Assembly (NCBI GenBank): GCA_964373925.1
Contig: CAYJWS010000010.1
Coordinates: 1 to 24,037 of the forward strand
Reading direction: 5' to 3'
Source: CAYJWS01 sp964373925
GTDB taxonomy: Bacteria > Patescibacteriota > Patescibacteriia > Buchananbacterales > GWA2-38-13
DNA length: 24,037 nt
Numbering within the stretch: position 1 is the first letter of the stretch; each line of letters opens with the position of its first letter. This document shows positions 16,301-22,040 of the stretch, piece by piece. The translations under genes were made by a program, and so were the position numbers. The notes under the pieces were generated by a model, which saw only the letters and a list, made by a program, of their open reading frames with translations, did no database searches and had not been told where the DNA came from.

Positions 16301-16879
16301 CAGCTGATATATCTTTTCATTCACCTGCGCTTGCTCCGGAATATGCGGATGATGCTGAACCTCAAGATAAAAATTTTCTTTTCCAAATATTTTTTGGTAT
16401 CGGAGCGCTGCTTCTCGCGCGCCCTCCATATCGCTATTCAAAATCGCGCGCGATGTCTCGCTCGCGAGGCACGCCGAGGTTGCAATTATCCCATTTCCGT
16501 ATTTTTCCAAAAGCTCGTGGTCTACTCTTGGCTTATAATAATAGCCATGGAGATGGGCAATGGTCGTGAGCTTCATAAGATTTTGAAACCCCTCATAATT
16601 TTTTGCCAAAAGTATCAGGTGGTAAGGGCGTTCGTCAATTTTTGGGCGCTTGTTGGTGTGTCCATTTCTTGCCACATACGCTTCAACGCCGATAATCGGT
16701 TTTATTCCGGCCTTTTTTGCTTTTTGATAAAATTCAATGGCTCCATACATTACTCCATGATCAGTCAAGGCAAATGCTGGCATTCCAAATGCCTTAGCAA
16801 GATCAATAAGCTCGTCTATTTTTGATAAGCCGTCTAAAAGCGAATAATGGGAGTGCGTATGGAGATGAACAAATGACAT
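13304..16879 (-). CDS. dnaE: DNA polymerase III alpha subunit
   Basis: Replicative polymerase. The N-terminal PHP domain keeps all nine metal ligands expected for an active PHP exonuclease: H7, H9, D16, H41, E66, H87, C137, D206 and H208. Polymerase signatures are GPGRGSAAGSLVAY (357-370), MPDIDTDF with catalytic D401 and D403, KMDFLGL with the third Asp, YRPGPMEFIPDYI, and GIAVYQEQIMEIARRIAGFSYGEADVLRKAVGKK. The tandem HhH and OB-fold (KVVGVLTSLKKIITKKGESMLFARMEDVAGSAEAIIF) follow, then a short tau-binding-like tail. At 1191 residues the length is normal and no intein is present. A near-consensus promoter lies at 16903-16931; there is no Shine-Dalgarno site. The downstream baseplate-J-like gene is probably in the same transcript. 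Confidence 0.97.
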   Translation of the reverse strand: MSFVHLHTHSHYSLLDGLSKIDELIDLAKAFGMPAFALTDHGVMYGAIEFYQKAKKAGIKPIIGVEAYVARNGHTNKRPKIDERPYHLILLAKNYEGFQNLMKLTTIAHLHGYYYKPRVDHELLEKYGNGIIATSACLASETSRAILNSDMEGAREAALRYQKIFGKENFYLEVQHHPHIPEQAQVNEKIYQLSKELDIPIVATNDSHYPKIEDAFAQDVMMCIQMKKTLDDKDRMSYMHEDFSFKSPERMKKDFTEHPEAISNTLEIAEQCSLDIEFGKIQLPSFEVPGNKTPDEYLYELCQKGFLERYGTHDVSEELKKRLEYELSVIKKTGYASYFLIVSDFIVWAKNNRIVVGPGRGSAAGSLVAYLTKITDIDPITYDLLFERFLNPERISMPDIDTDFADTRRDEVLKYVSEKYGHDHVAQIITFGTMAARASIRDVGRAMSLPYVYCDKVAKMIPMGVSLHEALSSVPEFKEIMNDPQGKKLIETAMRVEGCVRHASTHACGVVITKEETDKYTPRQISTNSEESIMTQFEMHAIEDLGLLKMDFLGLANLTIIENTLEILIKARGIDIDMTKISLEDEAPYELLQRGETTGVFQLESAGMKRYLKMLKPTEFEDIIAMVSLYRPGPMEFIPDYIDGKHKRRKVTYLDPQLKPILEKTYGIAVYQEQIMEIARRIAGFSYGEADVLRKAVGKKIASLLQEQEQKMIQGMITHKIKPEVAKAIWEFILPFARYGFNRSHAACYAMIAYQTAYLKSRYPAEFMASLLTSDQGNMDRIAIEIAECRSMGLEVLPPDLNESFSTFTVVYDSLEVDSKKTSNKIRFGLNAIKNLGENIVKEIIRERKANGHFESLEDFLSRIKVKDLNKKSIEALAKSGALDRFGERNKLLFNVEKMLSFVKNTHQEAETKQASLFGMMAQSSALPKLLLDEAENASEKQRLSWEKEFLGLYLSSHPMHHILDLLVDQNITSFEEINKYPAQFRNKNLKVVGVLTSLKKIITKKGESMLFARMEDVAGSAEAIIFPSILKDNEVLWQEDNLIMMLCKLSDKDGETKLICNAAKIINKENIKDVSYQLDEAMRRNIGSDGNKRFYKKTPDSAPPVFRYEDGGRIHIHIPSMEDKEKLQKLKEILLKNPGGYQVCLNIQNGASTPRRIITPYKVSIDSDFQAHIADIFGKNSIQVENSVRS

Positions 16880-16902
16880 ATAAAAACATGGTTTATGATA
16901 GG

Positions 16903-16931
16903 ATTATACATTATTATTTAATAAATTTCAA
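16903..16931 (-). promoter_or_regulatory. sigma70-type promoter of dnaE
   Basis: Minus strand: TTGAAA (16926-16931), 17-bp spacer, TATAAT (16903-16908). Its -35 is only 10 bp from the -35 of a divergent plus-strand promoter. Confidence 0.82.
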
Positions 16932-16941
16932 AAATACGTAC

Positions 16942-16970
16942 TTGACAAAATATATAATTTGATATACTAT
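16942..16970 (+). promoter_or_regulatory. promoter of the frameshifted small gene, divergent to dnaE
   Basis: TTGACA (16942-16947), 17-bp spacer, TACTAT (16965-16970); TATACT at 16963 and TATAAT at 16968 are alternatives with poorer spacing. The leader of about 105 nt contains AGAGAATA (16983-16990) paired with TATTCTCT (17026-17033). Confidence 0.65.
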
Positions 16971-17083
16971 AATATCGTTTCGAGAGAATAATTCTGGGAA
17001 TGTCATATTTTGACTATTAGAAACCTATTCTCTTAAAATATGCGTCCTTTTTATTTTTACTGTCCTTTATACAGGAGGTTTGA

Positions 17084-17576
17084 ATGCCTGATTCGTCCGA
17101 CAAGAATCTCGATCAATCGGTCATTGGCATTATTGGAAGAGAAGATTTTTGTAAAATTTTGTCAGCAAAAAAAGTTGAATTACGTCGACAAATCCAAGAA
17201 TTAACCGAAAAAATTAAACAGCGTTTGCAAGATTCTGAAGCAGCTATCGGCTCAAAATCCCGAATCAAGTATTCTTGAGCCCATTGAAGACAGGAAACGC
17301 TCGCGAAAGGCGAGAAAAAAGTCTCGCAACAAGAAAGGTTTTCGAGGCATAAAGCTCTCTGAGGTTTCCGCCTTAACGGCAAACATCCTCAAAGGAGGAA
17401 GGTCGTTTTCTGAAGATCAGATAAAAAGGACTTTGATTAAGCGCGTCAAGGAGGGAGGCTTTTCAGCCCGAGGGGTTCATCTTACGCTCAAACGCGCATT
17501 GGAGCAGCCCGATTTCCACATAACTTCCACCGGAAAGTGGAGGCTCACAAACAGACAGCCCTTGGGAAAAAAGTAA
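17084..17576 (+). pseudogene. frameshifted small basic protein gene
   Basis: AGGAGG (17073-17078) lies 5 nt before the ATG at 17084. Frame 0 gives 64 residues (coiled-coil-like, VELRRQIQELTEKIKQRLQDSE) and stops at 17276-17278. The +1 frame is open from 17205 to the TAA at 17574-17576. It encodes a lysine/arginine-rich stretch (RKRSRKARKKSRNKK), then GFRGIKLSEVSALTANILKGG...IKRTLIKRV...GVHLTLKRALEQPDFHITSTGKWRL, which resembles a small winged-helix-like region. No start codon with a ribosome binding site opens the second frame. One-base removal near 17240-17270 would join both into about 163 residues. It is a broken gene, a sequencing error or, less likely, +1 recoding. A clean terminator follows at 17583. 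Confidence 0.65.
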
Positions 17577-17582
17577 AAACTC

Positions 17583-17611
17583 AAAGCTCACGATAATCGT
17601 GAGCTTTTCTA
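17583..17611 (+). terminator. rho-independent terminator of the frameshifted gene
   Basis: AAAGCTCACGA (17583-17593), loop TAA, TCGTGAGCTTT (17597-17607), followed by T-C-T-A-TTT: a perfect 11-bp stem. Confidence 0.85.
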
Positions 17612-17612
17612 T

Positions 17613-17642
17613 TTGACTTTGTGCTACCTTGTTTGATAGCAT
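17613..17642 (+). promoter_or_regulatory. possible promoter of the 99-aa coiled-coil gene
   Basis: TTGACT (17613-17618), 18-bp spacer, TAGCAT (17637-17642), immediately after the preceding terminator. The -10 is weak. Confidence 0.4.
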
Positions 17643-17680
17643 ATGTTTAGCTCTTTAATACCCAATACTTCTAGTGAAAA

Positions 17681-17980
17681 ATGAACACAAAATACATAGA
17701 TTGCGCGCTCAAACAATTATCCGAAACCAACAAAAAAGCTCAACTGCTTCTTAAGCGCATGAATGAGACAAAAAAATTATTTGTTATGCTAAAGACAGCA
17801 CCTCAAGATAGACTCTCCGAATCCATACAAGAGTGTAAGATTCAGCTTGAAGAAATAAAAAAAATTCTTGAAGAATCAAGAAAAGATTTCTCCTCGATAA
17901 TCATGGAATTATACGGAAAATTTTTCTTAGAGATGCAAATACAACTAGAAGATATTGAAAAAAATATCAAAACACCATGA
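17681..17980 (+). CDS. small helical (coiled-coil) hypothetical protein (99 aa)
   Basis: Unknown function. The product is almost wholly predicted helix with heptad-like hydrophobics: ALKQLSETNKKAQLLLKRMNETKKLFVML (about 9-37), IQECKIQLEEIKKILEESRKDF (about 49-70), and MQIQLEDIEKNI at the end. It has no signal peptide or membrane segment, and two unpaired cysteines. The ATG at 17681 has no good Shine-Dalgarno site (AGTGAAAA only), unlike the other small plus-strand genes. Its stop codon overlaps the 5' arm of a terminator stem, and a promoter candidate precedes it, so it is probably a single-gene unit. Confidence 0.6.
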   Translation: MNTKYIDCALKQLSETNKKAQLLLKRMNETKKLFVMLKTAPQDRLSESIQECKIQLEEIKKILEESRKDFSSIIMELYGKFFLEMQIQLEDIEKNIKTP

Positions 17981-18004
17981 GCCCAAATACGCTGGGCTCT
18001 TTTG
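17979..18004 (+). terminator. terminator overlapping the stop of the 99-aa gene
   Basis: GAGCCCA (17979-17985), loop AATACGC, TGGGCTC (17993-17999), then TTTTG. The tail is short and the stem begins inside the TGA stop. Confidence 0.75.
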
Positions 18005-18044
18005 TATATTATTTACGAGTTTTTATGGTAACTCGGGAGATGCT

Positions 18045-18338
18045 CTATTTCTTCTTCTTTACTTTTTTCTCTGTTTCTCTATCCATAAAAAATCCCGCGA
18101 CTTTCATGATGCTTTCCGTAATCAATGAAAGGTGGCTTGATGTTTTTTCAAGCTTTTCCTGGATAAGATGCAAAATTTTGTCAACGAGCTCAATTTTCTG
18201 CTTCACGGAAGCTATTACTTTGCTTGCGTCCCGCAGCATCATGACACAATAATACATCGTCCAGCAGACAAAAAAAGTAAAAAACGCAAGCGAGAACGCC
18301 GCCACAAGCCAAAAAATATCTTTTGTTGATTCAATCAT
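18045..18338 (-). CDS. small membrane protein with coiled-coil tail (97 aa)
   Basis: Residues about 8-33 (FWLVAAFSLAFFTFFVCWTMYYCVMML) form one transmembrane helix near the N-terminus. The remaining 60 residues form an amphipathic helix with heptads (VIASVKQKIELVDKILHLIQEKLEKTSSHLSLITESIMKVAGFF), ending in a very basic EKKVKKKK tail. The arrangement is like DUF948-type small membrane proteins and similar CPR proteins, but I cannot assign a function. The basic tail could touch nucleic acid or membrane lipids on the cytosolic side. No Shine-Dalgarno site or clear promoter was found in the AT-rich 138 bases between it and the toxin gene. Confidence 0.65.
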   Translation of the reverse strand: MIESTKDIFWLVAAFSLAFFTFFVCWTMYYCVMMLRDASKVIASVKQKIELVDKILHLIQEKLEKTSSHLSLITESIMKVAGFFMDRETEKKVKKKK

Positions 18339-18476
18339 ATATTTGTATTTATTTTTTAATTATTAATTTATGATTCGTATATTTTGTATAGATTAAGATA
18401 TTATAAAACTATTGATTTTCAAAAGCGAGGCTGGCATGTCATATAACGTTTCGACGTATGCGATATTGCCGATTTT

Positions 18477-18749
18477 TTATCCACGCGACCATTTCTTGTA
18501 ATCATCGTGACTGCCAACATTAACGAGTATCACCACATCATTTTTCTCAAAATCAAAAAGAACCCGGTAACCATCCCTGAGATAAAAAGCATAATAGTCT
18601 GTTAAATTGCCACTGAGCTTATGAGTGTGGAGAGACGGGTCAAACGGGTTCTTGAAAAAGATTTTTATTCTTCGATCAAAATCGTCTTGGATATAAGGCG
18701 GAAGTTTTTTAAAAGATCTTTTGAACCGTGAGGAACGGCTGATTTTCAT
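18477..18749 (-). CDS. RelE/ParE-superfamily toxin of a type II TA pair
   Basis: Predicted ribosome-dependent mRNA endonuclease or related RelE-fold toxin, 90 residues. Typical marks: MKISRSSRFKRSFKKLPPYIQDDFDRRIKIFFKNPFDPSLHTHKLSG (helical hairpin, then the L.G strand), YYAFYLRDGYRVLFDFEKNDVVILVNVGSHDDYKKW (the core beta-sheet with R61/Y60-type catalytic and binding residues, ending in the GSHDDYKKW C-terminus where the family has G.HD..Y). It starts 6 nt after the antitoxin stop on the same strand, the usual antitoxin-toxin order. It is not identified to a named subfamily (RelE/StbE, YafQ and HigB are all possible). Expression is presumably held by the antitoxin promoter at 19024-19052. Confidence 0.85.
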   Translation of the reverse strand: MKISRSSRFKRSFKKLPPYIQDDFDRRIKIFFKNPFDPSLHTHKLSGNLTDYYAFYLRDGYRVLFDFEKNDVVILVNVGSHDDYKKWSRG

Positions 18750-18755
18750 ACAGCA

Positions 18756-19001
18756 TCAGGAATGCAACTCCTTAATGAGCGCCTCCGCGGAAGTAAAAGT
18801 CTTAGTTTTTCCCAAAGCATATTCCAGCCGAGCTTCTGCCACCATCTCATCAATCGTGTTGGGCTCATTAACTTTTTTCATAGCCTTAACATCTACTTCC
18901 ACGACAAGTTTTTTGCCGCCATTACTGCTGTAGAGTGGCCTTAGGCTGGTGAGCGGAAAAGAAACTGCCGCTGGTTTTTTAATTTTATTACGCATAGACA
19001 T
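18756..19001 (-). CDS. antitoxin partner of the RelE-like toxin (81 aa)
   Basis: It immediately precedes the toxin. It has a basic N-terminus (MSMRNKIKKPAAV) and a central beta-rich KKLVVEVDVKAMKK stretch. The C-terminal half, NEPNTIDEMVAEARLEYALGKTKTFTSAEALIKEL, is typical of helical toxin-wrapping segments in small antitoxins. The DNA-binding fold is not diagnosable by eye. The start at 19001 is chosen because a promoter (19024-19052) places transcription about 15 nt upstream; M3 at 18995 is an alternative. There is no Shine-Dalgarno site. A 10-bp palindrome GATTATAATC (19012-19021) directly next to the -10 may be the autoregulatory operator. Confidence 0.8.
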   Translation of the reverse strand: MSMRNKIKKPAAVSFPLTSLRPLYSSNGGKKLVVEVDVKAMKKVNEPNTIDEMVAEARLEYALGKTKTFTSAEALIKELHS

Positions 19002-19011
19002 GAGCGATAAT

Positions 19012-19052
19012 GATTATAATCCTACTATAACACAGGATAAAAAAATCAGCAA
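19012..19052 (-). promoter_or_regulatory. TA operon promoter with possible operator
   Basis: Minus strand: TTGCTG (19047-19052), 17-bp spacer, TATAGT (19024-19029). The perfect palindrome GATTATAATC (19012-19021) covers the start-site region and could bind the antitoxin. Confidence 0.6.
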
Positions 19053-19114
19053 ATTTGGGCAAGGTCTTTTTAGAAAAGACCGAGCCGCATACGCCGTGTT
19101 ATATGACTCGAGCG

Positions 19115-19276
19115 TTAGCGAGAACGATCCCGACCGCTGTCGGGAGAAGCGTTGGCGCGCGTGTTTCTTTTTTTCATTTTTCCTGCGAGCCAACCCATTA
19201 TTACCCCAAAAATAAAGAAAGAGAGAATTTGCACTCCGATAGGTCCTATATAAAAAATGTCTTTTTCGTTCTCATT
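19115..19276 (-). CDS. possible small membrane miniprotein, start unclear
   Basis: An open frame just downstream of pheT, with no ATG start. It reads NENEKDIFYIGPIGVQILSF (first 20 residues), then FIFGVIMGWLAGKMKKR and a short tail, to a TAA at 19115-19117. The hydrophobic centre followed by KMKKR looks like a one-helix membrane protein. GTG at 19234 would give 39 residues. The nearby ATG (19275-19273) is one base out of frame, so a single-base deletion in an original M-E-N-E-K start is possible. The tail reads through a repeat (TCCCGAC/GTCGGGA, 19128-19145). The evidence is thin. Confidence 0.3.
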   Translation of the reverse strand, partial: NENEKDIFYIGPIGVQILSFFIFGVIMGWLAGKMKKRNTRANASPDSGRDRSR

Positions 19277-19288
19277 TTATAAATCACT

Positions 19289-21724
19289 CTATCTAAGCTT
19301 TATATCAAATTTTTCTTGCAAATTTTTTACAAGATTCTTTATTACCGCGTCGACCTCCTGTGACGTAAGCGTTCTTTCTTTTGATTGAAAAGTCATGTGC
19401 AATGCCAAACTTTTTTTGCTACCAATCTCTTGCCCCGTGTATGTGCTCAAGTATTCTACAGGTGCGATGAGCGGATGGAAATGCGATATGAATTTTTCAA
19501 TTGATTCCCAAGTGATATTTCGCGCGCATACCAAAGCAAGATCTCTTTCAATAGCAGGAAATTCGGGTAAAGGACTGAATATTTTATTATTTCGGGCAAA
19601 TTTTGTAAATTTTGTAAAATCAATATTTGCGAGCGTTAGGTCTTTTTTTATGTCAAAAGCCTTGGCAATCTTTGCGTGAATCATGCCAATCCTTCCAAAA
19701 ATTTCATTTTTGCAATACACATCAAGTATGGTCTGGCTTTTCCAAAACGGAGTATCTTGCGCTTTCTTAAACTGCACACTTGGCATTCCAGATTTTTTAA
19801 AAAGGTGCTCAACAACTCCTTTGCACTCAAAAAATTCCTTATCACCGCCGAAAAATGCCATAGCAAGTTTTGCTGGTTCTTGAGGAAGATCGTTGGACTT
19901 TGGAATATACACTCGGCTTATCTCAAATATTTTTAATTCATTTTTCCTTTGCTGATTTTCAGAAACAATGGAAAGTATTGAACTTAAAAGCGTCGGACGA
20001 AGATATTCTAAGTCAGAGCTTAGAGGGTTGTAGAGCTTTAAACATTCTTCGGCGCGCAAACCTATTGCTTCAATCATTTTTTTAGATATTAAAGAGTAGG
20101 TGTATACCTCGTTTAGTCCCGCTGCTTCAAGGATTTTCTTGCAATAATTTTCCCAATAGATAAACTTGTCTTCGCGCTGCACGGGCAACTCCCCTTGCGG
20201 CAACTCTGAGGGAATATTTTGGTATCCATATATTCTTGCTAATTCCTCGACAATATCTCTTTCTTCTTTCAGGTCTTGCTCGCGCCACCAAGGCGATGTA
20301 ATTTTTAAAATATTTCCGCCCGAAACAGCGCATCCAAGCGACTGTAATATTTTCTTTGATTCTTCCTTCCCTATGTCAATTCCAAGAAACCTTTTTGTGT
20401 TTTTTGTGTCATAGGATATGACGCGCTTTTTACTTGCTTTTGCCTTGATGTCAAAAAATTTCGATGCAACATTTCCATTCGCGTGCTTGTGCGCAAGCTC
20501 GAGCGCGCGAAAAAGGGCCATTTCAGTGCCCTGTAAACTTATGCCTTTTTCAAAAAGATTTGAGCTTTGTGAAACAAGATTAAGCCTTCGAGTAGTTTTT
20601 CTCACAGATACCGGATCAAAATTCGCCGATTCAAAAACTACAGTTTTTGTTAAATGAGTAACGCTTGAATGCTCCCCTCCCATAACTCCCGCTACGGCAA
20701 TGGGATGCTGGGAGTTAGCGATGACAAGATCGTTTGGCGTGAGCGAGTATGTATTGCCATCAAGCGCGTGAATTGATTCGCCTGTTTTGGCCTTTCGAAC
20801 TTCGATAATACAAGACCCCCCCATATTCCCCCCCTCACCCTTCGTCATGAGCCTCGGGGTCGAATGATGAGGGGGGGAGGCGTGGGGGGGTAAAAGCTTA
20901 TCATAATCAAAGGCGTGCAGGGGCTGTCCATACTCCAGCATTACGTAGTTTGTGATATCAACAACACAGTTGATGGGGCGAATACCCGATTGCATAAGCC
21001 GAATCTGCATCCACAAGGGTGACGAGTCAATGGTCATGCCTGTCATAATTGCCGCCTGGTAGCGCGGACAAAGTTTTTTTTGGTGAACAGAAATTTTCAG
21101 ATTAAACTTTTGTTTCACCTGCATTTTCGGCTTTAAAGATTTCCTAGCAAACTTCGTGCCTAAAATTACAGATGCCTCAAAGGCAATGCCGCGCACCGAC
21201 ATGCAGTCAGGTCGGTTTGACGTTACTTCAATATCAAATATTGAATCTCCAAGAGGCAGAATACTTTCAAGAGTAACGCCAAGCTTTGAATCTTCGGGAA
21301 GTATAAATATGCCCAAATGGTCATCGCCAAGCCCAAGTTCGCGTTTTGAGCAGAGCATTCCATTGCTTTCAGTCCCACGAATATTCGCCTTTTTAACCGT
21401 AAATACTTTTCCGTCATGGCCCAAAACCTCTCCTCCCTCTACAACCAAAGGCACAATCTGCCCAATAGCGATATTTGGAGCTCCGCATACAACACGCAGT
21501 GTTTGCGGGCCAATATCAACTGTCGCAAGGCGAAGCTTGTCGGCATTGGGATGCTTTTCAATATTGGTAATTTTTGCGGTAATTACTTTTTTCCATTGAG
21601 GCTTCATCTCGCGCACGCGGTCAATGGTCTGTGAATGCAAAGAAAACTCCCGCGCAAACTCCCGCGCCGAAAGCCCGGTTTTTATATATTCCTTGATCCA
21701 ATTATAAGAAAGAGAAATGTTCAT
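19289..21724 (-). CDS. pheT: phenylalanyl-tRNA synthetase beta subunit, with in-frame palindromic insert
   Basis: Large subunit of the heterotetrameric PheRS. Order: B1 N-terminus; EMAP-like OB tRNA-binding fold (about 39-150, ITNIEKHPNADKLRLATVDIG, GTESNGMLCSKRELGL); B3/B4 editing and core region (NRPDCMSVRGIAFE; GQPLHAFDYDKL at 266-277; GVMGGEHSSVT); B5; the catalytic-like domain; and a C-terminal FDX-ACB anticodon domain (about 715-811, FPAIERDLALV). At 811 residues it is typical. Residues about 278-305 (HASPPHHSTPR...KGEGGNMGGS) interrupt the usual DKL-to-IIVRRA link. They are encoded by a palindromic repeat at 20815-20891. It lies downstream of pheS across a 316-bp repeat-filled gap. There is no Shine-Dalgarno site. 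Confidence 0.96.
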   Translation of the reverse strand: MNISLSYNWIKEYIKTGLSAREFAREFSLHSQTIDRVREMKPQWKKVITAKITNIEKHPNADKLRLATVDIGPQTLRVVCGAPNIAIGQIVPLVVEGGEVLGHDGKVFTVKKANIRGTESNGMLCSKRELGLGDDHLGIFILPEDSKLGVTLESILPLGDSIFDIEVTSNRPDCMSVRGIAFEASVILGTKFARKSLKPKMQVKQKFNLKISVHQKKLCPRYQAAIMTGMTIDSSPLWMQIRLMQSGIRPINCVVDITNYVMLEYGQPLHAFDYDKLLPPHASPPHHSTPRLMTKGEGGNMGGSCIIEVRKAKTGESIHALDGNTYSLTPNDLVIANSQHPIAVAGVMGGEHSSVTHLTKTVVFESANFDPVSVRKTTRRLNLVSQSSNLFEKGISLQGTEMALFRALELAHKHANGNVASKFFDIKAKASKKRVISYDTKNTKRFLGIDIGKEESKKILQSLGCAVSGGNILKITSPWWREQDLKEERDIVEELARIYGYQNIPSELPQGELPVQREDKFIYWENYCKKILEAAGLNEVYTYSLISKKMIEAIGLRAEECLKLYNPLSSDLEYLRPTLLSSILSIVSENQQRKNELKIFEISRVYIPKSNDLPQEPAKLAMAFFGGDKEFFECKGVVEHLFKKSGMPSVQFKKAQDTPFWKSQTILDVYCKNEIFGRIGMIHAKIAKAFDIKKDLTLANIDFTKFTKFARNNKIFSPLPEFPAIERDLALVCARNITWESIEKFISHFHPLIAPVEYLSTYTGQEIGSKKSLALHMTFQSKERTLTSQEVDAVIKNLVKNLQEKFDIKLR
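20815..20891. repeat. palindromic element inserted in frame within pheT
   Basis: Nested inverted repeats: ACCCCCCCA (20815-20823) with TGGGGGGGT (20883-20891), and TCCCCCCCTCA (20827-20837) with TGAGGGGGGGA (20868-20878), then TTCG/CGAA inside. The C7/G7 runs are unlike the AT-rich neighbourhood. It adds about 28 codons without breaking the frame. Confidence 0.85.
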
Positions 21725-22040
21725 ATTTCAATTATGAAAAAAAGGGGGTTATTCATACCACTACGAGAATTATTTAAAACGTAAACTATAGTTACCACTA
21801 GATTCCGGCTCCCCGCCATTCGACGGGGCAGACCGGGGCCGGAATGACATGGGATTTATAAGTACTAATTTTGAATTACGAAATTTTGTCTTTTCTGTCA
21901 TTCCCCCGAACGCTTTCGGGGGAATCCAGTATTTTTTAGTTTTCTAGATCCCCGATCCCAGCCTTCGCCAAGGCTTCGGCGGGCAGGCAGGGTCGGGATG
22001 ACAATTTTAAAAAGTTTCGAAATTTAATGTAATAACAATA
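21725..22040. repeat. 316-bp pheS-pheT gap filled with palindromic repeats
   Basis: There is no gene in this gap. It holds a partial element at 21801-21849 (ATTCCGGC/GCCGGAAT with inner CCCCG/CGGGG, ending GGAATGACA) and a full MITE-like element at 21896-22003. No clear promoter or Shine-Dalgarno site for pheT was found; the 76 bp next to pheT are AT-rich with a C/G run (CCCCC at 21743 region). Confidence 0.75.
21896..22003. mobile_element. MITE-like element, TGTCAT termini (108 bp)
   Basis: It begins TGTCATTCCCCCGAA and ends GGGTCGGGATGACA, with two internal hairpins: ATTCCCCCGAA/TTCGGGGGAAT and GCCTT-CGCC-AAGGC. The termini and length match 11891-11993, and both copies are followed by ATTTT. 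It is probably a dispersed non-autonomous repeat. Confidence 0.7.

Noticed and set aside
16106..16825. 239-residue open frame on the plus strand
   Set aside because: It lies wholly antisense to dnaE, has no ribosome binding site and no recognisable domain; a shadow of the dnaE coding frame.
17255..17285. Programmed +1 frameshift like prfB
   Set aside because: The P-site codon UCU does not re-pair well after +1 slippage and no upstream SD-like stimulator is present; a plain frameshift is more likely.
19055..19282. Plus-strand open frames after the TA promoter region
   Set aside because: No ribosome binding site, overlapping each other in two frames, and running through a TCCCGAC/GTCGGGA repeat; not convincing as genes.
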